Positions 25,623 through 34,642 of a DNA stretch of 64,000 bases are shown here, piece by piece. How positions within the stretch are numbered: the first letter of the stretch is position 1; every line of letters starts with the position of its first letter. The notes under the pieces are model-generated. The model was not told where the DNA came from. It saw nothing but the letters and a program-made list of their open reading frames with translations, and ran no database searches. This DNA is from JAIBJN01 sp963775505 (GTDB lineage: Bacteria; Actinomycetota; Thermoleophilia; Gaiellales; Gaiellaceae): assembly GCA_963775505.1 (NCBI GenBank), contig CAVZIL010000008.1:124001-188000 (forward strand), given 5' to 3'. A program made the position numbers and the translations under genes.

Positions 25623-25943
25623 CTACAGGCCGGGGAGGCCGAGTCCCTTCAGGTCACCGGCGACGCCGCCGAGCTTGGACTGCGCCAGGTCCTGCGCGTT
25701 CCTGAGCGCCTCGTTCACCCCGGCGACCACGAGATCCTCGAGCGTCTCCGGATCGTCGGGGTCGATCGCCTCGGGTGAGATCTTGATGCCGACGACCTCG
25801 CCGGAGCCGCTGGCCGTGACAGTCACCATTCCGCCGCCGACGGAGGCCTCGACCCGCTCGCCGGCGAGCTCCTCTTGCGCCTTGAGCATGTCGGCCTGCA
25901 TCTGCTGCACCTGCTGGAGCATCTTGTTCATGTCCATCGACAT
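25623..25943 (-). CDS. ybaB: YbaB/EbfC nucleoid-associated protein
   Basis: 106 residues with the family pattern: the N-terminal helix MDMNKMLQQVQQMQADMLKA, a central beta part (VEASVGGGMVTVTASGSGEV), and the C-terminal helix LVVAGVNEALRNAQ. It forms tweezer-like dimers that bind DNA and sits between dnaX and recR in many bacteria. The start abuts the dnaX stop (TAG then ATG) if dnaX is read in the shifted frame. ATG 25943 or the ATG two codons on. Confidence 0.94.
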   Translation of the reverse strand: MSMDMNKMLQQVQQMQADMLKAQEELAGERVEASVGGGMVTVTASGSGEVVGIKISPEAIDPDDPETLEDLVVAGVNEALRNAQDLAQSKLGGVAGDLKGLGLPGL

Positions 25944-27550
25944 CTACTCGCCATCCTTCCCGAGCTTGCGGGTGTCGAAAGTCGTTTGCACGAGCGCGAT
26001 AATCTCCTCCTCGGTCGCCGGCTCGTCCTCGGCCTGGGCCTCCTCGACCGGCGCTCCCTCGCCGAGCTCGAATGCGACGGTGAGCCGGCGTCCGGTCACC
26101 TCGTGGAGGACGGCGGCGAGCACGTTCGCGTTCTTCGGATCCTCGGCCAGCCCGCGGTGGAACGAGGCCGCGGGGGGAACTCGAGCACGAGCCGGTCGCC
26201 CTCGAGCGCCACGGGACGCGCTTCGGCGAGGACGGAGCCCGTCGGTATCGACTTCTCCGAGACGGTGGGGAGGATCGACTGCTTCCAGGCCGCCTGGAGC
26301 TCGTCGAGCTCGACGGGCGGCCCCTCGGCTGCGTCGGCAGCCGCCCGCGGCTCGAGGTCATCCCCCTCTGCCGCAGTTGGCGTCGGAGCAGTGGGCCGGG
26401 GAGCCTCGCCGCGCAGCCGTGTCTCGAGCTGCTCGAGCCGGTAGGCCGTCGACTCGCGGGAGAGGTCGGCCCCGGGCCGTGTCACCTTGACGAGCGCGAG
26501 CTCGAGCGGGAGCCGCGGGTCGCCTCCCTGGCGGACGTCGTCCACCGCCAGGTGGAGCAGGTCGATCAGGCGCAGCACCTCGGCCTCGGCGAGCTGGTTC
26601 GCCTGCGAGCGGAGGCGATCGCGCGTCTCCGGCGTCACCGGCAGCGAGTCGGGCACCTCGCCCATGTGCTGGACGAGGAGCAGGTGGCGCAGGTGCTCGA
26701 GCAGGTCGTTGACGAGGCGCGCGAGATCCTGCCCCTGGTCGGCCAGCTCCTCGACGAAGGCGAGGAGGCCGGCGGTGTCGCGGTCGATGATCAGGTCGCA
26801 GAGGCGGAAGAGCGCCTCCTCGTCAACGGCGCCGAGAAGCTGAAGCACGGCCTGGACGGTGACCTCGCCGTCGGTGGCCGCCGCGAGCTGGTCGAGCGTC
26901 GAGACGGCGTCGCGGAAACTTCCGCGCGCGCTCCTGGCGATCAGCGAGAGCGCTGCATCAGGGGCCTCGATCTTCTCCCCGTCGGCGACCCTACGCAGGA
27001 GCTTCGTCAGCTCGGCCAGCCGGGGCCGCGCGAACAGGAACGTCTGGCAGCGTGAGCGCACGGTGGGGAGCACCTTGTGGAGCTCGGTCGTGCAGAAGAC
27101 GAAGACGAGGTGTGGCGGCGGCTCCTCGATCAGCTTCAGGAGCGCGTTCCACGCGGCGTCGGTGAGCTGGTGCGCCTCGTCGAGGATGTAGACCTTGAAG
27201 CGACCCTCGACGGGCTGCAGGACGACGTGCTCGCGGATCTCGCGAATGTCGTCGATCCCGCGCTGGCTGGCGGCGTCCATCTCGACGACGTCGAGCGAGA
27301 CGCCGTTCGCGATCGTCACGCAGGAGTTGCAGGTCTTGTCGGGCGTCGCCGTCGGTCCCTGCTCGCAGTTGAGCGCCTTGGCGAGGATCCGCGCGAGCGA
27401 CGTCTTCCCGGTTCCACGCGGGCCTGCGAAGAGGTAGGCCTGGCGCACCTGGTCGTGGGCGATCGCGTTGCGAAGCGTGCGCACGACCGCCTCCTGGCCG
27501 ACGACCTCGTCGAAGTCCTGCGGCCTGTATTTGCGGTAGAGGGCAGTCAC
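25944..27550 (-). CDS. dnaX: DNA polymerase III subunit gamma/tau, frameshift on a C6 slippery run
   Basis: From GTG 27550: VTALYRKYRPQDFDEV, Walker A GPRGTGKTS, a zinc module beginning CEQGPTATPDKTCNSC, DEAH box LDEAHQLTD, and the SRC arginine finger (VRSRCQTF), all of AAA+ clamp-loader type. In the starting frame the protein ends at 26096 after 484 residues, with a tail of non-natural look beyond LEFPP. In the -1 frame from the C6 run (plus-strand G6 at 26172-26177) it continues AASFHRG, LAEDPKNANVLAAVLHEVTG, and stops exactly at ybaB. So either a base is missing from the assembly, or the gene makes two products. Confidence 0.9.
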
Positions 27551-27640
27551 GAGCGCGCTGGGTGAAGCACTAACAGAAAGAGCCCGGTTGCGCACCCTCC
27601 GTTGTTGATGCTCTCGGGCCGGTGCTCACGACGCTCGCTC

Positions 27641-27739
27641 TGACCAGGTCAACCCACGGCACCCGGGAGAGACTGCTTAGCGCTGCTTCCTCCCGGACCT
27701 GACGCGGTTCACAGGCTCCCGGTGCGCGGAACCTGGCCG
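27641..27739 (-). ncRNA. ffs: Signal recognition particle RNA, small bacterial type
   Basis: On the minus strand the invariant domain IV is present: GTCAGGTCCGGGAGGAAGCA, about 27686-27705, the SRP54/Ffh binding hairpin (compare GTCAGGTCCGGAAGGAAGCA in E. coli 4.5S). Flanking arms pair as CCAGGT (27731-27736 region) with ACCTGG (27644-27649), and GGGAG with CTCCC, giving a ~100-base hairpin. Location upstream of dnaX is common in actinobacteria. The ends are estimated from the pairing. The remaining 27740-27902 shows no gene I can support. Confidence 0.9.
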
Positions 27740-27902
27740 TCAACACTCGCGTGCGCGAGCCCGTGCCCCGATTGCGAACCCCTCGGGAGGGAGTTCAGCC
27801 CCGCTGGAGCGGATTGCGGGTTCAGGGAACCGCTAGCTCCCCGCCTAGCGCGACCGGGCTCGTCGATGGTAGCAAGCAGCCGACTCCGCTCCCGCCGGTG
27901 CG

Positions 27903-28763
27903 CTAGAGGCCGAGCGCGGCTCCGTCGAGGACCTTCGAGGGCGGCGGCACCCTCGCGTCGACCTCGGTGCCGAACTCGTAGAGACCCATCGTCATCGAGA
28001 CGTCCCCGACGCCGCCGAGCTGCCCTTCCAGGGTGAGGCGACGGACGAAGTCGGCCTCGTCGATCCAGACTTCGACCCGAAGCGTGTCGTCTCCCTGCAG
28101 CATCTCGGCTCCTGCTCGAACCCTCTCCTGGACGTCCGGCGGGGCGTGATCCACTAGCTCGTCCACGTCGACCGTCGCCCGGTAGTGCGTCGTCTCGATG
28201 CCAAACAACGATTCCGCCCCGACCTCCTCGACGTCGCCGCCGAGCTCGAGGAATCCGAGGATCTGGGAGGGGTCGTCGGGGCCCAGCTCGAGAAACACAT
28301 CGAGCTCGGCCTGCGAGTCGTCGCTCGGCGCGCCTGTGTCCGACCTGATCCAGGGCCGCTCGGGCGACAGCTGCGGAAGGTACATGTACGTCGTGTCGCC
28401 GTCGAAGACGGTCTTGACGGTGGACGTTCCCAGGGTGTTCGCGTACTCCGGCGGGAAACGGTAGGTGACCTTGCCGCGCCCGGTCCGAAAGTCGTAGGCA
28501 CCGTCTCCCCTCACGGTCAGGGTCTCGTCGCCGAGCGGCAGCTGCACCTCGAACGTCGCCTTCGCGCTCCCGGCGTCGGCGGTCGTCCCCGCGGCCGCCG
28601 CCAGAGCATCCTCCGTACCTCCGAGAGGATGAATGATCCCGAGAGCGAGAAGCGTGCCGAGGAGGGTGGAGAGGAACCCGACGAGTCCCGCGGCGTGCTT
28701 GAGGTGGGTCACACGAGCGGGATGCGATCTCGTAGTCCGATAGACGGTGACCTCGGAGTCCAT
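27903..28763 (-). CDS. LppX/LolA-fold membrane-anchored lipid-binding-like protein
   Basis: About 286 residues from ATG 28763; the frame extends to an ATG at 28805. A transmembrane/signal segment at about 22-42 (LVGFLSTLLGTLLALGII) is followed by an exported domain. It has beta-rich half-barrel features: ATFEVQLPLGDETLTVRGDG, YDFRTGRGKVTYRF, GDTTYMYLPQL, then VEVWIDEADFVRRLTLEG. This resembles LppX/LprG or LolA proteins that bind lipids outside the membrane. There is no lipobox. Opposite strand to the tRNA. Confidence 0.68.
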   Translation of the reverse strand: MDSEVTVYRTTRSHPARVTHLKHAAGLVGFLSTLLGTLLALGIIHPLGGTEDALAAAAGTTADAGSAKATFEVQLPLGDETLTVRGDGAYDFRTGRGKVTYRFPPEYANTLGTSTVKTVFDGDTTYMYLPQLSPERPWIRSDTGAPSDDSQAELDVFLELGPDDPSQILGFLELGGDVEEVGAESLFGIETTHYRATVDVDELVDHAPPDVQERVRAGAEMLQGDDTLRVEVWIDEADFVRRLTLEGQLGGVGDVSMTMGLYEFGTEVDARVPPPSKVLDGAALGL

Positions 28764-28845
28764 GCCCTCAGGACGGAGCACGTCGCCGGATCCTTCCCTC
28801 GGCAAGAGGGGTGCCCGGGCGTGCCGGCGCTACACTCCCGGCTCG

Positions 28846-28917
28846 GGGCGCATAGCTCAGCGGGAGAGCGCCCGCTTCACACGCGGGAGGTCGCTGGTTC
28901 GATCCCAGCTGCGCCCA
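28846..28917 (+). tRNA. tRNA-Val (anticodon CAC)
   Basis: Cloverleaf: acceptor GGGCGCA/TGCGCCC, D-arm GCTC-AGCGGGA-GAGC, anticodon stem CCCGC/GCGGG with loop TTCACAC (anticodon CAC), T-arm GCTGG-TTCGATC-CCAGC, discriminator A. CCA is not encoded. Confidence 0.95.
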
Positions 28918-28940
28918 CTGGCGGCAGGCATGCTCCCGTT

Positions 28941-29776
28941 ATGCGGACCATCGAGCAGCGCCTCGATGTCGGCGGCGAGCTGCTCGACGCCGACGTGCTC
29001 GACGACGCCTGGGTCGCTCTGACCCGCACCAGATTCGGTCGCCAGCGGCTCTTCTTCGGAGTGGACACGTCCGTGGCGGTCCCGAAGAGGCTCGCGTTTC
29101 CGCTCGTCCGCGCGGCAGGGCCGGCACAGGCACTTCTCGTCGGCGCCAGGACTCCCGGCCGATTCAACCCGGCAAAGCCGAACGGCTATCTCGTGGATAG
29201 CACCGGCCAAGTCGAGGGCGTCTTCGCCTTCGGCGACGGGATTCAGGACGTGCTCGTGTCGGCGGATGAGATCGTCGTCACGTACTTTGACGAGGGCGTC
29301 CTTGAGGCGACCGGCACCGCTAGCCCTGCCGCCGAGGCGTCGCCGTGTTCAGCTTCGACGGCGAGCTCAGGTTCGGCTACAACAGCAGCGGGCTCAATCC
29401 CGACGACTCGATTGTGGACTGCTACTGCGCGGCATGGGGGCAAGCGCGCCGACTGTTCTTCTACCCGTACCCGGACTTCCGGTTGGTCTCCATCGACCTC
29501 CAGACCATGACCCACGAGCTCTGGCCGACGCCTTCCCTGCGAGGATTCGCCGCGCTGACGGTTGGCCACTCCGTAGACGGGCGGGAGATTCTGTTCTTTC
29601 ACGCGCCGTACTCCGCCGGTGGCCCTGGCTCCGGCATCTACCGATGGCGGATCGGGGATGACGCTTTCGAGCCGGTCGGGGAGTACCCAGGGCTGCTCCG
29701 CGGTCTAAGGGGCGGACGCTTTCTCGCCAGCGGACCCGAGGGCTACACGATCATCAGCCCAGGTTCGGTCGAGTAG
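28941..29776 (+). CDS. Unknown, WD/beta-propeller-like protein, one frameshift
   Basis: The ATG at 28941 opens MRTIEQRLDVGGELLDADV and continues with FGRQRLFFGVDTSVAVP, GYLVDSTGQVEGVFAFGDG and DEIVVTYFDEGV. The next frame from 29345 gives VFSFDGELRFGYNSSG, FRLVSIDLQTMTHELWP and GIYRWRIGDDAFEPVGEYPG. One missing base near 29335-29338 joins them (AAEGVAVFSFDG). The repeated YxVDxxGxVxGxF / FSFDGELRF strands look like beta-propeller blades, about 279 residues in all. Function unknown. It begins 24 bases after the tRNA-Val. Confidence 0.65.
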
Positions 29777-29803
29777 TGGCCCTACTCGATTCGGGTCCAT
29801 GCC

Positions 29804-30755
29804 CTAGCCGAACGTGAACGAGTACGCCTCGGCGCCGCTCTCGAGGAACGTGATCTCCAGCGTCCGCTCGCGCACAGCGTCGTGCTCGCGCACGAGCTGG
29901 TACATGCGGCCGTACTGGAGGACGCCGTTCCCGTCGTCGTCGACGTCGACGCCGTGTGACGGGCCCGGAGGCTCGCCGTCGACGAGGACGCGGAAGGGAA
30001 TCGGCCCGCCCTCCCCGGGAGAGAGCACGAGATGCGCGTCGCGCGCGTCGAACCGGAAGGCGATGCTTCCGCCGGCCTCCTCGAGCACGACGTTCTCACG
30101 CCCGATCGTCCACGCGCCGGCGAGGGCCCAGTGGTTGGAGCGCAGGCGCTCGGGGAGCTCGTAGGCGCGGGCTTCGTTGGGCGCGGCCTCATCCGGGGAT
30201 GCGAAGCGCTCGCTGCGTCCGTAGCCGAGGTACGTCTCGGACGTTCGCAGGTGGTCCCAGTCTGCCTCAGCTTCCACGCCGTCCCTGTGACCGGGACGAG
30301 GTCGCGCTCGACGCCGAGGAGCTGCTGGATACCCGCTCCGATTGCTCGTAGCGTCCTTCGCCGAAGTGCTGGTCGCGGATGATCCCCTCCCGATCGACGA
30401 AGTAGAGCGCCGGCCAGTAGTGGTTGTCGAAGGCGCTCCAGATCCCGTAGTCGTTGTCGACCGCGACCGGGTAGTCGATCTCTCGGTCCTTCGTCGCCTG
30501 CCGGACGAGGTCGAGCTCGTGCTCGAACGAGAACTCCGGCGTGTGGGCTCCGATCACGACCAGCCCGTCGTCTCGGTAGGCCTGCGACCACGCGCGGACA
30601 AACGGCTCCTGGCGCAGCCAGTTGATGCAGGTGAGCGTCCAGAAGTTCACGAGGACGACGCTGCCGCGCAGCCCGGCGGGGTCGAGCGGCTCGGAGTTGA
30701 TCCACTCGGTCGCCCCGTCGAGCGGCGGCATGTGAACACGTACGGCGCTACTCAT
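29804..30755 (-). CDS. Thioredoxin-fold redoxin (TlpA/DipZ C-terminal type), two frameshifts
   Basis: Three frames must be joined. From 30755: the N-terminal block PPLDGATEWINSEPLDPAGL, LVNFWTLTCINWLRQEPF, VVIGAHTPEFSFEHE and DNHYWPALYFVDREG. Then the short middle part IQQLLGVERDLVPVTGT, and from about 30277 AEADWDHLRTSETYLGYGR to AYSFTFG. Single missing bases near 30331 and 30279 restore it. Only one Cys is in the thioredoxin loop (TCINW instead of CxxC), as usual in this group. About 317 residues: a redoxin domain plus a C-terminal beta domain. Reductase or peroxidase activity is unproven. Confidence 0.78.
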
Positions 30756-30767
30756 GACGACCTCCGA

Positions 30768-31961
30768 TCAACGCAGTGACCTGAATGCAGCTCGCACCTC
30801 GTCGGAGAAGAGCTCCGGCTCTTCCCAGGCGGCAAAGTGCCCGCCCCTGTCGACCTCGTTGAAGTAGCTGACGTTGGGGTACGAGCTCTCGACCCAGCTG
30901 CGCGGAGTCCGCCAGATCTCGCCGGGGAACGTGGTGAACCCGACCGGGAGCGAGACGTCCGGTGGAGCCTGGCCGGCCGCGCGTGCTTGAGCCGCGGCTT
31001 GTCCGTCCTCCCAGTAGGACCGGGCCGCCGAAGCCCCGGTGCCCGTCAGCCAGTACAGCGTGATGTTGTCGACGATCTGATCGCGGGTGAGATTGCCGGC
31101 AGGCTCGCCGTCGACGAAGGCGTGGGAGATCTTGTAGTAGCTGTCCGTGTCGTGGTCGAGCAGCCAGGCGGCCAGGGCGACGGGTGAATCCAGCAGGGCG
31201 TAGCCGATCGTCTGCGGCCGCGTGGCCATCTCCAGGAAGTAGCCGAACCCGCTCGCCCTGAATGTGGCGATCGCCTGGGCCGCCGCACGTTCCTCCTCGG
31301 ATTCCTCCGGCTGAGGGCCGGCCAGCACCGTCACGAGCAGGTTCGTGTGGATGCCGAGCAGCCCCTCGGGTGCCTGCCGTCCCATCGCGTCGGTGACGGC
31401 GGCGCCCACGTCGCCGCCCTGGGCGACGTAGCGGGTGTACCCGAGCCGGTTCATCAGCTCCGCCCAGGCCTGCGCGACGCGGCCGACGTTCCAGCCGAGC
31501 TCGGCCGGCTCGCCGGAGAAGCCGTAGCCGGGCAGCGACGGCAGCACGAGGTCGAACGCGTCCTCGGCGGCTCCTCCGTGCGCGGTTGGGTCCGTGAGCG
31601 GGCCGACGGTCTCGAGCAGCTCGATGACCGAGCCGGGCCAACCGTGCGTCATGACCAGCGGCAACGCGTTCTCGTGCCGCGACTTCACATGGATGAAGTG
31701 GATGTCCACCCCGTCGATCTGGGTCGTGAACTGCGGCAGCGCGTTCAGCCGCGCTTCCAGACGCCCGAAGTCGTACTCGTTCGCCCAGTAGTTCGCGAGC
31801 GCCCGGGTCGTCGCGAGCTGGACGCCCTGCGACCGATCAGGGACGAGCTCCTTGCTGGGCCAACGCGTCGCCGCGATGCGCCGGCGCAAGTCGTCCAGCT
31901 GGTCCTTCGGAATCTCGAGGCGGAACGGACGAATCTCGGTGGCGGTCTCGGTGCTACTCAT
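30768..31961 (-). CDS. Epoxide hydrolase (alpha/beta hydrolase), copy 1
   Basis: 397 residues. It has the N-terminal epoxide-hydrolase domain (TEIRPFRLEIPKDQLDDLRR), the oxyanion motif HGWPGS, the nucleophile loop QGGDVGAAV (Asp), and the catalytic-His segment GGHFAAWEEPE. It should open epoxides to diols, as microsomal-type EHs do. The family normally has Trp after the nucleophile (GGDWG); this copy has Val, which may affect the site. ATG 31961 overlaps the end of copy 2 by eight bases; the two are a tandem duplicate. Confidence 0.88.
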   Translation of the reverse strand: MSSTETATEIRPFRLEIPKDQLDDLRRRIAATRWPSKELVPDRSQGVQLATTRALANYWANEYDFGRLEARLNALPQFTTQIDGVDIHFIHVKSRHENALPLVMTHGWPGSVIELLETVGPLTDPTAHGGAAEDAFDLVLPSLPGYGFSGEPAELGWNVGRVAQAWAELMNRLGYTRYVAQGGDVGAAVTDAMGRQAPEGLLGIHTNLLVTVLAGPQPEESEEERAAAQAIATFRASGFGYFLEMATRPQTIGYALLDSPVALAAWLLDHDTDSYYKISHAFVDGEPAGNLTRDQIVDNITLYWLTGTGASAARSYWEDGQAAAQARAAGQAPPDVSLPVGFTTFPGEIWRTPRSWVESSYPNVSYFNEVDRGGHFAAWEEPELFSDEVRAAFRSLR

Positions 31962-33240
31962 GAGTACCTCCGTTCGTTCGCAGTGACCTGAACGCGGCTC
32001 GCACCTCGGCGGAGAAGAGCTCCGGCTCCTCCCACGCCGCGAAGTGGCCGCCTTTGTCGACCTCGTTGAAGTAGATGAGATTGGGGTAGGCCTGCTCGGC
32101 CCAGCTCCGCGGCGCCTGGTACTGCTCACCGGGGAAGACGGTCACGGCCACGGGGATCGAGACGCCCTTCGCGTTGAAGAAGCCGCCCTTGTACTCCCAG
32201 TAGAGGCGGGCCGCGGAGACCCCGGTGTTCGTCAGCCAGTAGAGCGTGATGTTGTCGAGGATCTCGTCGCGCGTCAGCTCACCCGTGGTGCTCGTGGCCC
32301 GGTCCAGAGCGGCGGCGACCGCCGCGGCCGGCTGGCCGTCGGCGTCGTTGTGGTCGAGAAGCCAGGCGGCCAGGCCGACGGGTGAGTCCGCGATGCCGTA
32401 CAGCGTTTGCGGGCGCGCCGCCATCATCCTCGCGTACTCGACCTGGGCGTACGTCCTGATCAGCTGCTCATAGGCGCGTCGCTCCTCAGCCGAGAGACTG
32501 GAAGGGGGCGGCTCGCCCGCCAGGGATGCCTGGTCGACGTCAGCCGGAACGGTGGCGGGCATGTTGCTGTGGATGGCGAGCAGCCCCGGAGGCGCCTGCA
32601 GGCCCATCTGGTCGACGACGAACGCACCCCAGTCGCCGCCCTGGGCGACGTACCGCGTGTAGCCGAGACGCGTCATCAGCTCGGCCCAGGCTCGGCCCAG
32701 GCGCTCGGGGCCCCAGCCGGTACTCGTCGGCTTGCCCGAGAAGCCGTAGCCCGGCATCGACGGAATCACCAGATGGAAGGCGTCCGCTGCGCTCGCGCCG
32801 TGTGCCGTCGGATCGGTCAGTGGCTCGATGATCTTCAGCTGCTCGATGATCGAACCGGGCCAGCCGTGATTGACGACGAGCGGCAACGCGTCTTCATGCC
32901 GCGAACGGACGTGGATGAAGTGAATGCCTAGGCCGTCGATCTCGGTCATGAACTGCGGGAGGCCGTTCAGCTTCGCTTCGAGCCGCCCGAAGTCGTACTC
33001 GGTCTCCCAGTAGCGCGCGAGTGCCTGAATCGTCGCGAGCTGCACGCCCTGCGACTGATCGACGACGGTCTCCTTCTCGGGCCAGCGCGTCTCCGCGATG
33101 CGCCGGCGGAGGTCCTCGAGCTCCGCCTCCGGCACGTCAACGCGGAAGGGACGAATCTCGGTTGCCGTTTCGAGAGTTGGTATGTCGACCTCCGTCTCTG
33201 CCAGTTGGGTCGACCCCTCGATCGTCGAGAGCCGTCGCAT
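31954..33240 (-). CDS. Epoxide hydrolase (alpha/beta hydrolase), copy 2
   Basis: 428 residues from ATG 33240; the family N-terminus (ETATEIRPFRVDVPEAELED) starts about 25 residues in. HGWPGS, the nucleophile loop QGGDWGAFV with the usual Trp, and GGHFAAWEEPE at the C-terminus are present. Copy 1 is clearly its paralogue (same length of EH domain, same ends AFRSLR). It is first in the operon. The substrate may be a xenobiotic or terpenoid epoxide. It sits near a thioredoxin-fold gene on the same strand. Confidence 0.9.
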   Translation of the reverse strand: MRRLSTIEGSTQLAETEVDIPTLETATEIRPFRVDVPEAELEDLRRRIAETRWPEKETVVDQSQGVQLATIQALARYWETEYDFGRLEAKLNGLPQFMTEIDGLGIHFIHVRSRHEDALPLVVNHGWPGSIIEQLKIIEPLTDPTAHGASAADAFHLVIPSMPGYGFSGKPTSTGWGPERLGRAWAELMTRLGYTRYVAQGGDWGAFVVDQMGLQAPPGLLAIHSNMPATVPADVDQASLAGEPPPSSLSAEERRAYEQLIRTYAQVEYARMMAARPQTLYGIADSPVGLAAWLLDHNDADGQPAAAVAAALDRATSTTGELTRDEILDNITLYWLTNTGVSAARLYWEYKGGFFNAKGVSIPVAVTVFPGEQYQAPRSWAEQAYPNLIYFNEVDKGGHFAAWEEPELFSAEVRAAFRSLRTNGGTHE

Positions 33241-33294
33241 GACGGCGACGTACGGATGATGGCCGTCGGATTACGAAGGCGCGGCGAACGATGC

Positions 33295-33321
33295 AGCCGG
33301 GACCCTCTCAGAGACCCGGCT
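33295..33321. terminator. Hairpin between the PRC-barrel and epoxide hydrolase genes
   Basis: AGCCGGG (33295-33301) and CCCGGCT (33315-33321) flank a 13-base loop in the 153-base gap downstream of the PRC-barrel gene. It could end that transcript or be part of the hydrolase leader. No T-run is seen. Confidence 0.3.
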
Positions 33322-33393
33322 ACCGGTCAATGCGGTTCACCGGATCGTTACAGGTGCGGCTCGTTGCCCGCCGGTCCGTCCGGTCTCGTCCGT

Positions 33394-34002
33394 TCAGTGC
33401 TCGGGCGGACCCTCGTAGGGCCGGCGCCAGAGCTTGTAGCCGAGGACGAGCGAGATCGCGCCGAGGGCGATCGGGACGAGGAAGAACGGCACGAGGTCGC
33501 CGCCGCTCACGGACACGAGCGCGACGACCCCGAGCAGCCCGAGCACGGCGAACAGCCCGACGCCGAGCGTGGCGGCGTAGAGCAGCGAGCGGTCTTCGGG
33601 TCCTCGGTCCTCGGGCGAGACGGGACCCGGGTCGGCCTCCGGAGGGAGGTCGACGATTCGCCTGGCGCCGGCGTCCGCTCGTGTCTCCAACGAGGACGGC
33701 TCGACGGCCAGGCCAGGGTCGAGCTCCGGCGCGCGCTCGAGCTCGGAGACGGAGAGGGCAAGGCTCACTGCCAGCGCGGCGTGGTCGACGCCTGAGACCT
33801 CCGCCCACGGAACGGCGCGGCGGTCGTGGCCGAGCGGCGGGGAGCCCCGGTCGACCACCAGGTAGAGCTCGTCCTGGCGGCGGAGGAGCGAGGTCACCTT
33901 GCCCGCTGCCTTCCCCTCGGCGGTGTAGACGACGTAGTCCTCGAGGCCGGCCGCTCCCTCGCCTCCCGGAGGCTGTTCGTACGTCCACGGTGCCTTGCGC
34001 AT
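33394..34002 (-). CDS. PRC-barrel-like protein with two transmembrane helices
   Basis: 202 residues from ATG 34002 (MRKAPWTYEQPP); a start 11 codons upstream is possible. Residues about 20-75 look like a PRC barrel (LEDYVVYTAEGKAAGKVTSL, ELYLVVDRGS, HDRRAVPWAEVSGVD). A second half has an acidic linker and two helices (LLYAATLGVGLFAVLGLLGVV, FFLVPIALGAISLVLGY). It is divergent from the ECF sigma gene and may belong to the same envelope-stress context. Function unknown. Confidence 0.7.
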   Translation of the reverse strand: MRKAPWTYEQPPGGEGAAGLEDYVVYTAEGKAAGKVTSLLRRQDELYLVVDRGSPPLGHDRRAVPWAEVSGVDHAALAVSLALSVSELERAPELDPGLAVEPSSLETRADAGARRIVDLPPEADPGPVSPEDRGPEDRSLLYAATLGVGLFAVLGLLGVVALVSVSGGDLVPFFLVPIALGAISLVLGYKLWRRPYEGPPEH

Positions 34003-34102
34003 TGCTCGGTGCCTACCCCGGCGCCCGATGCGCAAACGGCGGCGTTGGGCGCGACAATCCCTACATGAGCGGCGGTGTGACGGATCCGGAGGGTTGCGGC
34101 GT

Positions 34103-34642
34103 ATGAGGGTCGTGAATGCGCTCGCGCCGCCGCTGCCGAGGCGGGCCCCGCTCAGGCGGAGCTTCGCCGTGGTCGCGGAGGAGCACCTGAACGACGTCCA
34201 CCGCTACCTGCTCATGCTCACAGCCGACCACGCCCTCGCCGAAGACCTGACCGCGGAGACCTTCGAGAAGGCGCTCCGCTCGTGGCGGCGCTACGACCCG
34301 CGCCGGAGCTCGGAGCGCACCTGGCTCTGCCGCATCGGCAGGAACGTCGCGCTCGATCACTTCCGGAGCGAGGCGCGCCGCCGAAGGCGCGAGGATCGCT
34401 ACGCGGCCGAGGAGCGCGCCGAGGAGCCGGCGCGGGAGCTCGGCTTCTCGCCCGATCTCGACGCCGCGCTCGCCTCGCTCAGCGCGGGCGAGCGGGAGGT
34501 GCTCGCCCTCAGGATCGTGCTCGACCTCGACGCAGACGCCGCTGCACGGGTGCTCGGCATCGGCCGGTCCGCCTGCTCGATGCGGCTCGCGCGGGCGCTC
34601 GCGAAGCTCGAAGAGAGGATGGCAGCCGATGCCCACGCCTGA
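34103..34642 (+). CDS. ECF-type RNA polymerase sigma factor
   Basis: 179 residues with sigma region 2 (EEHLNDVHRYLLMLTADHALAED-type, then TAETFEKALRSWRRYD and WLCRIGRNVALDHFRSEARR). Region 4 is at the C-terminus (LASLSAGEREVLALRIVLDL, then AARVLGIGRSACSMRLARAL). ATG 34103 follows GGAGGG. The last 14 bases overlap the DUF4349 gene, which probably encodes its membrane partner or anti-sigma factor. No obvious self-promoter motif was found in the short divergent region. Confidence 0.9.
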   Translation: MRVVNALAPPLPRRAPLRRSFAVVAEEHLNDVHRYLLMLTADHALAEDLTAETFEKALRSWRRYDPRRSSERTWLCRIGRNVALDHFRSEARRRRREDRYAAEERAEEPARELGFSPDLDAALASLSAGEREVLALRIVLDLDADAAARVLGIGRSACSMRLARALAKLEERMAADAHA

